This document shows positions 1 through 9,670 of a stretch of DNA of 64,000 bases, piece after piece. Location of the stretch: positions 5,063,125 to 5,127,124 of the forward strand of contig CM055097.1 in the NCBI GenBank assembly GCA_029204225.1, written 5' to 3'. The notes below the pieces were generated by a model that worked only from the letters and a program-made list of their open reading frames with translations, was not told the origin of the DNA and did not search any database. Every line of letters begins with the position of its first letter. Position 1 is the stretch's first letter. Source of the DNA: Diphasiastrum complanatum. Its lineage: Eukaryota; Streptophyta; Lycopodiopsida; Lycopodiales; Lycopodiaceae. The translations under genes were made by a program, and so were the position numbers.

Positions 1-779
1 CACAATGGGCATACTCCACATGACAATCCGATATTTTATATTAAAAAAACACTATGAAAGTCATTCTCACTCATATGACATATGATTGAGGTCATGATGG
101 ACATTTATGTCATGTCCTTCATAATTATATAGTTCACAAGGAAATTATTTGATGACTAGTAGATAGACTTTATTAAAATATGTTTGATTATCAATGTACA
201 TCGCCATTGTGCTTAAGTGAGAGATGCTTATTAGAATTGTACAACCTAGCTTGTGTTTATACTTAAAAAGCATTTCTCTGGATTGAGTTGTTTAGTGGAA
301 AGCTGAATATGCTATAATATTTGTGTATAAATAAATGGCTCGTCTTGATTGTTCTTCGCATTATTATGTAGTTAAGTTATTGTCATGCTGAGTTAGATTT
401 GTTAAAATCCTGTTAGGATCTAGTGCAGTATTATGCAGATCACATCAATCAATTACCATAGACACTCCTCACAAGCTCTCAAAGATGGCACACAAAAGCT
501 TAAACTGTATTACCAAAGAAACTGTACATATAGAGTATTCACAAACTGCATGAAAAAGACGGGTGTCCTAAAATTGGCCTACCACCTGCCCAGTGTGGCC
601 AAATTCGACCAACAAACTTGAGACATGCCCTCGAGTATAGCATACTGTACATAACTCTGTACAGGCTAATTTTTCCTATGTGTGGCTACCCGGCTAACCC
701 AAGTAGCCGTCTACGGAACAAAAGACCGGTTGATATAACAAGTGTAGGTCCAAGTCCCGATTATTTGACGATGTGCTTA
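1..779. other. No gene seen; AT-rich flank of a Gypsy element
   Basis: No supported coding region, RNA gene or clear LTR end was found here. Short open frames lack recognisable motifs. The Gypsy integrase homology begins near 780, so the 3' part may be degraded pol sequence. Confidence 0.5.
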
Positions 780-1908
780 TGAATCTGAGATACGACCGAT
801 AATATCTCAAGCTCATGAGGGCATTGGAGATGGCCACTTTTCTACTGAAGCCACAACGAAGATTATTCTTTGAGCGGGATTGTGGTGGCCATCTTTGTTT
901 AAAGACATGTTTGTTGTTATTAAAGCGTGTGATGTCTGTCAACGAGCAAAGAAAAATACCAAAGCAGACTTCACACCATTGACTCCCATTATAGAAGACG
1001 AAGCCTTCCATAAGTGGGGGATCGACTTTGTTGGACCAATCAGTCCAGCAGCAAAACATACCCAAGCTCGATACATCCTCATAGCCACAGATTACGCCAC
1101 TAAGTGGGTGGAGGCTCGAGCAACGAAGGACGCCAACGCAAAAACAGTTGCACATTTTTTTTACGAAAACATTATTACCCGTTTTGCCTATCTCATAGAG
1201 CTTGTTAGTGATCGCGGCACACATTTTTTAAATGCTGTCGTTGATAATCTCCTACGCCATTACCTTGTCGTTCACAGAAAAAGTACACCGTACTATCCTA
1301 GGTGTAATGGCCAGGCTGAATCAACTAACAAGACGATCTGTAAAATTTTAACCAAGATAGTTGAAACCAGTCGTTCCGATTGGGAAACAAAACTTTTCTC
1401 AGCTATCTGGGCTTACTGCACCACCCCGAAGAAAACCACTGGGTGGATTACACCTTTCCACTTAGTATATGGTCAAGAAGCAGTAATGCCCGTAGAATTC
1501 TTAGTACCTTTGCTAAGAGTTACGGACGCTTTTTCAACAGATCTCTGTGAAAAGGCTTCAATAGAACAAGAAGTCAAAACCAGGCTATTTACGTTAGCCC
1601 AGTTATGCGAGACAAGACTAATATCTTATCATGCACAACTAGTTAACAAACGACGCCAAAAGGCCTGGCATGACCGTCAGCTGCGCAATAAAGATCTACA
1701 CTTAGGTGACCAGGTGCTTCTTTATACATCAAAGAAGCACCCCAGCAAATTAAAGTTCAGAAGTAAGGGGCCATATGTTGTTAATAAAATTTTTCCTAAT
1801 GGTGCCGTCCAATTACAAACACTTGACGGGATACTCCTAGACATTGTCGTAAACGGTGGTCGTCTACGACGGTATTACGAAGAGTTGTTCTTTGTTGACC
1901 CAATTTAA
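780..1908 (+). pseudogene. Ty3/Gypsy (Tat-like) integrase, 5'-truncated, one nonsense codon
   Basis: C-terminal part of a Gypsy pol polyprotein; integrase joins retroelement cDNA to host DNA. The zinc-binding module is visible as HEGIGDGHF and, about 40 residues later, CDVCQRAK (HHCC type). The catalytic core has all three acidic residues: WGIDFVGP, VSDRGTHF and GQAESTNK. The end resembles the non-chromodomain Tat/Athila type and no chromodomain is seen. A TGA at 871-873 interrupts the frame just before the LWWP motif, probably from CGA. The frame is otherwise open to the TAA at 1906-1908. Reverse transcriptase, protease and gag are not found upstream, so the element is truncated. The Tat assignment rests on motif style only. 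Confidence 0.85.
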
Positions 1909-2247
1909 CATCTTTTCCCTAGTACATATTCTACATTTCTCTATATTTTATTATTTTTAATTTTATTCTATTTTACTTCTAGTTTTGCATGCCTCGTTTC
2001 CTTCCTGTACATACTCATGGGTCATGAAGATCCTAGATCAACAAATGATAGGCTACACCATAGGAACTGGTTCTCACACTTTAGCCACCTCATCTCTGAG
2101 TCTAACTGGTATCTCCGGCATACAAACATCCCTGGGGATACACTATTTTCATAAGAACTTGTACTCTGGGCCGCAATCATATTTTTTCCCCCTTGAAGTT
2201 CTTCACTTGCATACAACAGATCCATTCCTTCATATTGAGGTTTTGAC

Positions 2248-2394
2248 AAATCTCAACCGACGGGATCCGCTTCAATCTCAACCGATGGGATCCGCTTCAA
2301 TCTCGACCGATGGACTTTCATAAGATCTCGACTGACGGACTTTCATAAGATTTCGACCGATGTGACTTCATTAAAATCTCGACCGATGCTACAG
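2248..2394 (+). repeat. Tandem array, about six 26-bp units
   Basis: Units share the core ATCTCRACCGAYG followed by GGATCCGCTT or GACTTTCATAAG tails. The array lies about 340 bp after the integrase stop. Tandem arrays between pol and the 3' LTR are a known habit of Tat/Ogre-type Gypsy elements, which fits the integrase type. Confidence 0.85.
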
Positions 2395-2960
2395 ACACGT
2401 CCCATCGCGCCCACGCCCACCCAAAGGCATCCATAAATGCCATCACTTTGACTACATTCGCACCTCAGCGAAGTGCAAACTCTGGAGTTCCTTGGCGACG
2501 ATCCTCTGGCGATTTTCAGACTCTCCTACATAATCCTGGTGCTCTCTCATTCGGTGTATCCGTCAGTGCTTCTACACCATTTCCACTCAGTTTCAGCCAT
2601 CCTCATGTGTTTTTCATTGAGAGCTCCATCACAAACCGTTTCCAACCTTTATATCGCTAGTGGAGAACAAAGCATTTGATACATTTTGCATGTTGAGGGG
2701 TAGTGTCAGGCAAGCATTCCAAATGCTTCCGTTACACTATTGAGCATCAACTTTTAATCTTCGACACTTTTCATCCTCTCCAAACAACCGTCTTAACCTC
2801 TTCCGCTTAGTCACAACCATATACCCACATCTTCTTTCTTGGAACTTCTACAATCCATTGTTCACACCATACTTCGATTACCACACATCCTCCATACCCT
2901 TCCATCCACAACACCTCCACTTTCACACACCCTCCTTCCCATCCTCAATTTCTCAACTTT

Positions 2961-3155
2961 CATTCCATCTCAACCCACGCATTTTCCTTCCATCTCACCC
3001 GACGCCTTTTCCACTCCATCTCAGCCGACGCATTTTTCTTCCATCTCAGCCGACGCCTTTTCCACTCCATCTCAGCCGACACATTTTCATTCCATCTCTG
3101 CCGACACCTTTTCCTTCCATCTCAACCGATGCCCTCCGCCCATCTCCACTGACAC
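2961..3155 (+). repeat. Tandem array with alternating 27/24-bp units sharing the same core
   Basis: Units begin TCCATCTCAGCCGACG and alternate CCTTTTCCAC and CATTTTTC tails, giving roughly a 51-bp higher-order period that then decays. The core ATCTCRNCCGAYG is the same as in the array at 2248-2394, so both arrays probably grew from one short sequence. Unit lengths are multiples of three and the array reads open on the + strand, but it precedes the better start at 3202. Confidence 0.85.
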
Positions 3156-3201
3156 CCTTTTTCCAGATTATTTGTTTCTCTCTTCTTCCAATTTCTTCAT
3201 C

Positions 3202-3795
3202 ATGTCTACCAAACCTGCCTCCAGCTCTGATGACCCTGCAACCAATAAGCTTGACATCCACTTATCCACATTGGACATTACAGAAATGCAACACTGTTAC
3301 AAACATGCAACACCTTTCCTTCAAGCAATTGAGTTCCAAATGCATGTCCTAACGGGGTATCAAAGCCCCTATCTCGTGCACATGATCTACGCCAACTACA
3401 ATGCTACTGCAAGGTCGTGCCAGCTAATAGTCCCTCCTGTGAGGAACTATGTTTACAACCTATCATTTGCACCGGCCGACTTGCAACCTTTTGGGTTCCC
3501 AAGAGGACCCAATGCTGTCACGAGAACACTTAAGAAAATCGAGCAGACAACATATGTCAAATTTATTGATCCATCAGTGGCAAACTGGAAAAACAAAGAT
3601 GGGTATCGAGTTGACGCAATCAACGACTCCCAATTACAAGCGGCATGTGCGTACTTGACAAAGTGCACACAACGACCAAGGAAAAAGTTGCAGAGGGTAC
3701 CCATGTCCCTATTTCACATGATGGCAGATTCACGATTGCACTCCCAGAATCTCTATGACTGGGCACGAGCACATCACTGGTGGGATCAGTTTTAG
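3202..3795 (+). CDS. Hypothetical transposon-associated protein, N-terminal part
   Basis: Start chosen at the ATG opening MSTKPASSS, after a long C/T-rich leader; it gives 197 residues and ends at a TAG. I do not recognise the family. No zinc knuckle, membrane segment or signal peptide is seen, so there is no support for gag or env. It lies on the same strand downstream of the integrase and tandem arrays. Tat-type Gypsy elements often carry an extra ORF outside gag-pol, so this could be such an ORF (inference). The sequence continues in shifted frames to about 6161, which suggests a longer original protein. Confidence 0.45.
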   Translation: MSTKPASSSDDPATNKLDIHLSTLDITEMQHCYKHATPFLQAIEFQMHVLTGYQSPYLVHMIYANYNATARSCQLIVPPVRNYVYNLSFAPADLQPFGFPRGPNAVTRTLKKIEQTTYVKFIDPSVANWKNKDGYRVDAINDSQLQAACAYLTKCTQRPRKKLQRVPMSLFHMMADSRLHSQNLYDWARAHHWWDQF

Positions 3796-4126
3796 ATGGT
3801 TCCACCTCAGATGCAGGCAACTCATCCACGACATCACAACAACACTCGTCACCCTCACATGTCATCGATGGGGGTGATGGAGCAACTACATCTACACAAC
3901 CACATGATATGGCAGTAACTCAAGCCACAGGTCAATCAGATGAAGCCACCACCCCATCCACACTGATTACTATGCCAATGCCACCAACATCACCACTGGC
4001 ACAAATTTTGGGGGGGGGGGAGGAGTGGGGATATCCAGTCCCCAGGACACATAAGCGGCTCAGCAACCAAAGGCCCAACAAGTCCACACACTGGACACGT
4101 CGCAATATTTTGATGCTGAGGACCTG

Positions 4127-5440
4127 ATGGAAATAAGTGACGACGAGCCAGAAAAGGGGATGCAGCCAAGAAGAAGTCAGACCCCTCCACTAACCACCAC
4201 CACCACAACAGTCACTAACATCATCCCTTCACTCCCTCCACCTCCACCTCCATCTTCAACTCTAACACTGTGTTTATATTTTGGTTTAGCCTCACCATCC
4301 CACACTCCAGATCAGTACCCAACCCTCACTAACCCTGAAAAGCTCACTGAAGCAGCCAAGATTTCGATGATTGGCCTATCTGAAATGAGCTACCACATGC
4401 ATTAGTTGGTGAGCCAACACCAAATGCTCGAGAGCAAAGTCCAGCATCAAGACCAAGAGATTGTGCAATATCAAAGGTTGGTCAAAGAGAAAGAGAAAGA
4501 AACAATGAAAACCAAATCCGTGATGGCTGGACAGAAGTCCACTCTGGAAGAGGTCCAACAACAACTGAACCACCAGATGGTCCAAATCGACCAAGTACGG
4601 GACGGATCATCAAGTGCAATGATAGTCATCGTAGCTCTAGTCAAGCCCGAAGACATTCAATTCCAGGCCCCACAGGCCTCAACCATCCGGATGGAAAAAT
4701 ACATAAGGCTAATCCAGGAACGGGAAGCCGAGAAGCAAAATTTTGGAAACATTGTGGCCAAACAAGAGAAGATCATCCTGGAGTCCCAGAAGCAGCTGGA
4801 AGACACTACGAAGGCCCTGCAGCAAGTCTTGGACAAGGTGAACCAACTATGGGACACGGCGTGCAAGGCTCAAGCAGGTGCTCAATCAACAAAGCCGCGG
4901 GATGATGATGGGAATGATGGTGCAGGAAATCAAGGCGGGCAAACCCACCCTTCAGACGGTAGCTCGAGATCGGGTGGCCAGAGAGCTGGTGCTGCTTCCA
5001 TGACTTTTCCCCGACCCCCTCCCACCTTTAACACTTCCTCCTATTCTGCATTTAATTTTTCTGAAACATTCATTCCAACTTACCCAATTCTTTCATCTCT
5101 CCTCTCTTCATCATCTCCTAGCAAAATAATGGGCCCATCAAAAGGTTCAGTTGACACTTACAAAGTCCGACAAGACGAGTTCCTCCAACAACTCCACTCC
5201 CCCGGTGCTGCGTATAACTTGTTGATCCCACCTCCTCCTAAACCCATCACCCCCGCACCCCTCTCCCTAGATCATTCCATCCCCGACCTTCCAAAAACTA
5301 ACACCGACATGGGGGGTGATGATGACTTCTTGGCAAACCAACCAGAAACGAGAAAGTTCTCGCCCAGGCCAAACACGGGTGCAGCTGAGCCGTCGACAAG
5401 TGACGAGCAAAAGAGAAAGATACGGGCACCAAGGCCTTAG
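4127..5440 (+). pseudogene. Coiled-coil, low-complexity ORF with an internal amber codon (unknown)
   Basis: One frame interrupted by a single TAG at 4403-4405 (context MSYHMH-stop-LVSQHQ). Before the stop it is Thr/Pro-rich. After it comes a highly charged Glu/Gln/Lys stretch of coiled-coil character (QHQDQEIVQYQRLVKEKE), then Gly/Asp-rich and Ser/Pro-rich linkers. A frameshift near 5412-5425 lets the protein continue as DDYLARPSQLRKTT. Likely the middle of the product that starts at 3202. No catalytic motif is visible; function unknown. Confidence 0.45.
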
Positions 5441-6161
5441 ATGATTATCTGGCAAGGCCATCCCAACTACGCAAGACAACTTCCCCTACTAGGCCCAGAG
5501 GCAAACTGGTCGACACAAGGGAGTCCGAGAAATTTGAGAGGAAATACCCTCCCAACATGAGGGGAGGCAAAGAAGACATTGAGCAAAGCCAATACTCCAC
5601 CAGGGCCGAGATCATTGCCGCGCTACAACCGCAGCCAGAATGGCGGACTAAAGTCCTGAAAGATAGCAGGCGGCTTCAAGAGTATTTGAAGGCACCGACA
5701 TGGAAGCGAGTGGATTCTTTCTACATGCCACTCAAACGCAGAAACACATGGCCGGTGGAAAAGCCTTGAGTGGAGTTAGTAAACTGGCCAGTCATTCCAA
5801 GAATTTCAGAGAGAACCTCCCCGGATGATCTGAGGCTGCAGTTACTCGACTTCGGACCGATCTTTGCGTGCAGGAAAGTGTCGAGTATTGCAGATCCATG
5901 GCCTTCCTGATGCAAAAAGATTGTTACTAGGATCGAGGCATGGAGCCCATCAAAATCAGCCCAAGTGTCGCCCTCCAGTCGGAAGAAGACCATGAAATGA
6001 TGGCCAGACTATACTACAGAGCGGCCTTCATGTTGTCACGCTATGTGACCATGGTGGAAGACTGGCAGGAAATGGGCTTTGTAGAAAATATAAGAGAATA
6101 TCTGGGGCTCCTCAATTTTGGAAGTAAGCTCCGCTTCCAAGTTTTTGAAGACCTGGGCTGA
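5441..6161 (+). pseudogene. C-terminal remnants of the same unknown ORF
   Basis: Two shorter open stretches, about 5441-5769 (ending RRNTWPVEKP) and 5940-6161 (ending RFQVFEDLG), continue the charged, helix-rich style of the preceding ORF in shifted frames. The gap between them has several stops. No family recognised. Treated as the decayed tail of the unknown transposon ORF. Confidence 0.35.
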
Positions 6162-6249
6162 AAAATGAGCGAGCGAAAGCAGACGGCTCGACAACGAGGC
6201 GAGCAGGATTCACAAGAATTGCTCAAGAGGGCTGGTATGTAGCGGCCAA

Positions 6250-6813
6250 TTGGGAGACTACCAATTTTGACAAACAAATTTTGCGGATAATAAGCACTTG
6301 TAACCCATAAACCAGGAAGGAGGGAGGGGTGAAGGCCATGCCCAAGAGTATTAGTTTATCAAAGGTAAAGACCACTTCCTTGCTTTGTGCCTTTATGGGC
6401 ACGATGCCTTGCCAAGGTAGTTGTCCAAGTTGATATGGGTGGGTGTACACGTAATGCCTTGTCCACATAAACAAAGTAGGTCTTCATGACATGTAAACAA
6501 GGTGATATGAAATATCACAAGAGTCTTTTTGGTAGACAACTGAGAACTTAAAAAGCCTTCAAATAAATCAAAAAATAAGAGGGAACCCATTTCAAATCAA
6601 GCTCTCCTAAGAGCTACATCTCATATTTTTAGGTGGGTGGCAAAGCTAAAAACACACAGGTTTTGTTCTTGTGTTATACCACCTCCATGAAAATGTTGTA
6701 GGCATTCTAGATGGTTGAAGAGCGCTCAATCATAATAGACCTCCACACATGAAGCTAACGCAGCACGACTTATGTTGTTGATTGTACTCAGCTGCTCGCT
6801 GCTAAAAAATGCT
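6250..6813. other. No gene seen between transposon remnant and SINE
   Basis: Open frames here are short and share no recognisable motif. This interval separates the Gypsy-associated ORF from the tRNA-like SINE and the chitinase. Confidence 0.5.
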
Positions 6814-6890
6814 TCTTGGTTTCCAAGGGGAGGCTCGAACCTGGGACCAAAGAAACTTTGGATGCCAAGCTAACCAGTTGAGCCAACCCC
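6814..6890 (-). repeat. tRNA-derived SINE head (Pol III A and B boxes)
   Basis: Read on the minus strand it starts GGGGTTGGCTCAACTGG, giving an A box TGGCTCAACTGGTTAG at 6885-6870 and a B box GGTTCGAGCCT at 6841-6831. The acceptor stem does not close: the 5' GGGGTTG has no matching 3' strand. It is therefore a tRNA-like SINE promoter rather than a working tRNA. It sits 27 bp past the stop codon of the chitinase, in the same orientation, probably in its 3' UTR. Confidence 0.65.
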
Positions 6891-6917
6891 ATTGAGTGCT
6901 GCTCAAAAATGGATAAA

Positions 6918-8045
6918 CTACAAGCTAGATTTGATACTTGAACTGTAGCCATTGTCACCGGAAAAGTCCCAGAACATCACTCCACCGTACTTGCTCGAGG
7001 ACCTGATATGGGGAAGTATGGAGGAGATGAGAACATCGCTTGGAATGAAGCCGTTGTCAGTTGCAGAAGGCGACACTAGCAAGCCCAAGAAGATCTTCTC
7101 CGCTGGAGTGTGTTGAACCCATTTGTTCCAGGCTGCCAGACCGCTGGACTGATCTCTGTTGGCATTCGGATTGAAATTACAAGGTGGGTTATTGTAGAAT
7201 TGCACCCATACGTAGTCGAAAAGCCCAGTCTGAAGAGCTAAGCCTTTACCTGGGCCTACGTAAGCATCTGGGAAGAGACACTGCGGTGCGGCACTGAGAT
7301 AGTAATGCTTCGATTTGCCTTTGGTAAGCTTGCGAATAGATTGGGCTAGTTGGGCATACGATTGCAATCCGTTGCCTTTCTCGATGTCAAAATCGATGCC
7401 GTCCAGCACTGCCTCACCCAAAGGCCTGTGGCTGGAAGTACCTCCCAGGAAGTTGTGCCACAGATATTGTGCCAATGAGTCTGCCTCTTTCTGTGAGCCC
7501 ATGCCATATTGTCCATCTGCCCCTCCGAGAGAAAGCAAGATCTTTACTCCTTTCTGTTGGCAGGTGTGTATGTCTGTGGATAATGTAGTACATCCTCCAC
7601 TAGGAGGATCACAATGCCCAGCAAGGTCAAGCCCCGGAGACTGTCCTCCTCCGAAATTGTTCAAAAAAGCCATAATGATGACCCCATAGTTTCCAGTGTT
7701 ACATGCATCAGCGAGAGAGCCTTCCTTATCGCCTTGCCCCCAGTAGACAGCTATGAATCCCTTTCCCTTTCTAACAGCATCGAAACTTGTTTGTGCAAAT
7801 GGTGCTGGTCCTGGGCCAGAACTAGGTGTTGATGCTGGTGCTTGGGTAGAATTAGAACACTGGATCAGGCAGCCACTTCCGCAATAGACATCTGTAGATC
7901 CACAGTATCCATGTTGGCCACAACAAAGGCCCTCACTACATAAATTGGTGGCTGAGCATCTCTGCGCAGCTGAAAAATCCAACTCATACATTAGAATCAG
8001 TGATTGGAGTAACACAATAGCGGCGGAACGCTGATTTCGTGCCAT
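6918..8045 (-). CDS. Secreted chitinase: hevein (CBM18) domain + GH18 catalytic domain
   Basis: Hydrolyses beta-1,4 bonds of chitin; expected outside the cell or in the vacuole, in defence. The ATG at 8045 gives 375 residues and matches the MARxQ start of its paralogue. Residues 1-27 are a signal peptide with likely cleavage before QRCSATN. Residues 28-63 form a hevein domain with all eight cysteines; the usual aromatic ligand positions read His, Tyr, Tyr (CGQHGYCGSTDVYC). Residues 65-95 are a Pro/Ser/Thr linker. GH18 spans about 97-375 with LSLGG, the catalytic DGIDFDIE (Glu222) and YVWVQFYN. No intron or frameshift is seen. Hevein domains in plants usually accompany GH19, while class III GH18 enzymes usually lack one, so the architecture is uncommon. 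A paralogue lies at 60596-61525. Confidence 0.93.
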   Translation of the reverse strand: MARNQRSAAIVLLQSLILMYELDFSAAQRCSATNLCSEGLCCGQHGYCGSTDVYCGSGCLIQCSNSTQAPASTPSSGPGPAPFAQTSFDAVRKGKGFIAVYWGQGDKEGSLADACNTGNYGVIIMAFLNNFGGGQSPGLDLAGHCDPPSGGCTTLSTDIHTCQQKGVKILLSLGGADGQYGMGSQKEADSLAQYLWHNFLGGTSSHRPLGEAVLDGIDFDIEKGNGLQSYAQLAQSIRKLTKGKSKHYYLSAAPQCLFPDAYVGPGKGLALQTGLFDYVWVQFYNNPPCNFNPNANRDQSSGLAAWNKWVQHTPAEKIFLGLLVSPSATDNGFIPSDVLISSILPHIRSSSKYGGVMFWDFSGDNGYSSSIKSSL

Positions 8046-8135
8046 CTTCACGTAGTTGTGGTTAGCAGTGGGTGAGTGTATGTGTGATCTCTTGATCGTT
8101 TGCGCTTCTATTTGAAATCAAGAAGACAAGGTGGG

Positions 8136-8167
8136 GAGAGAGAGAGTGTGTGTGTGTGTGAGAGAGT
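8136..8167. repeat. (GA)n(GT)n(GA)n microsatellite in the chitinase leader
   Basis: A compound dinucleotide tract of GA, then GT, then GA. It lies between the candidate TATA box and the start codon, so it is probably transcribed as 5' UTR. Confidence 0.8.
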
Positions 8168-8187
8168 GAGTGTTTGCTCGTTTGTGC

Positions 8188-8195
8188 TTTATATA
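8188..8195 (-). promoter_or_regulatory. TATA box candidate for the hevein-GH18 chitinase
   Basis: TATATAAA on the minus strand, about 145 bp upstream of the ATG at 8045. A start site roughly 30 bp downstream would leave a leader of about 115 bases containing a GA/GT microsatellite. Confidence 0.5.
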
Positions 8196-8433
8196 TTTGA
8201 ATTCAGGAACACATGAAGTAGGCAGAGAGGTATAAAGTGTTCTTAATGGCAAGTATTCAATTTTTCTTTGTATTTTGGATGCATCTTTAAGGTGTCAATT
8301 TTTTTTTTGTATTTTGGATGCATCTCCTAAGGTGAATAGCCACTTGTTGTATTAGAAGGATTCTCATAGCATTTTGCCCATAATTTATGAGAGAAAAGTT
8401 TTGACTTACTTAGTGGAAGACTTGTGACTCTTA

Positions 8434-8507
8434 GGGCCTTCCATGCAGGTCGGGCCTGCCCTCGATCTCCCCCCCTCGGACAAGGGCCCTCCTTGCAAGG
8501 AAGGCCC
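8434..8507. repeat. GC-rich inverted repeat
   Basis: GGGCCTTCC at 8434-8442 is mirrored by GGAAGGCCC at 8499-8507, with a smaller palindrome CCTTGCAAGG at 8491-8500. It is a GC-rich patch in AT-rich DNA upstream of the chitinase. No coding signal. Confidence 0.6.
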
Positions 8508-9594
8508 TGGGACGGGGGCCTTCCACCCCGTGAAAGTATCATTTTTTGAGAATAGAACCTTGGTGCATCTTTTTGGAAGTGCACCTATTAGATTCATTCA
8601 TAGTACAATGTTAAAATTTGATGCCCTTGATGCCCTTCAAAGGCCAATTTAAGCGTATTTGACAGGCCCTTGCAATTTTGGATTGTCAACACTATAAGTG
8701 TAAAATGTGTATAAAACCGTCAAAGTGACAGGTTTAAATCTATTTAAAACGTCATATACAAATGATGTCATATATTTATAAGATAACATATTACTTGATT
8801 CTTTTCAACTTTCAAGTTTACATTAGCATTTGCAAACTTCAAAAGCTTCTTGTTGAAGATTGAAGATTGAAGTATTAGCTTGGCCATGGCCATATGCTTC
8901 AATATTCCATTTTTCAAACTTTTAGACTTTGATTGTGCGGTGTTGTTTCGATTTTCAAGTTTCCAGCTTTATCATGTAGCATTTTCAAGTTTCCAGCTTT
9001 AACATGTAGCATGGGCCATGGCCCTGGACTTCATACACCCAATTTTCATACTTTCAAAGTTTGAGACTTGCAATCCATGGCCTTGGACTTCAAAATTCCA
9101 ATTTTTTGACTTTTAGAGTTTCAAAAGTTTTGGTTCAAGCTTTGATGATGTTCTTTGAAGAGTTTATTTAGTAACCAATTTTTTGAGTCAATATTTTACT
9201 TGGAATTTGTTATGGGAAATGTAAATAGTTTCATTCTAATAAACTTTTTACTTGAAATTCAATACTGAAGAACATAAAATGAAACTTACATGAAAGTTCA
9301 CTTTTAGGAAAATGTAATTTGAAGGGCAAGTCTTATGCAATGAGGTCACTTTTGAAAAACAAATTCTATGTGAAGACGTCATATGTTTGAAGGGCAAGTT
9401 TTATGTAAGGATTTCACATGAAGGCCATGAACATTGCACAAGAGGTCATGCAAATAAAGCATGAAGGGCAACCCTGAACGTCAAATTTCAACACTGATTC
9501 ATACACACTGTTTGCCAAGAATGAAAAACCAAATGACACCGGCTTGGAACCGGTCTTCGAAACGAGATGCACGCCTAAACTTTTTGCAAGATAA

Positions 9595-9670
9595 GTGTTT
9601 GGGAAAGCTGGCAAAGTACAGGAATGGAACTGGCATCTTCTCTTCATATTCAGCATCCCGAAAATTTTGA
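9595..9670 (+). repeat. Dispersed repeat, partner at 60056-60130
   Basis: About 75 bp beginning GTGTTTGGGAAAGC matches 60056-60130 in the same orientation with roughly three quarters of bases alike by eye. The two copies lie in different orientations relative to the two chitinases, so this is a mobile repeat and not a shared promoter. Confidence 0.6.

Noticed and set aside
3202..3795. An envelope-like ORF of an endogenous retrovirus
   Set aside because: No signal peptide, membrane segment or cleavage site is visible; the sequence is charged and soluble in character.
6814..6890. A working tRNA gene
   Set aside because: A and B boxes are present but the acceptor stem does not close and no clean anticodon arm is seen; a SINE head fits better.
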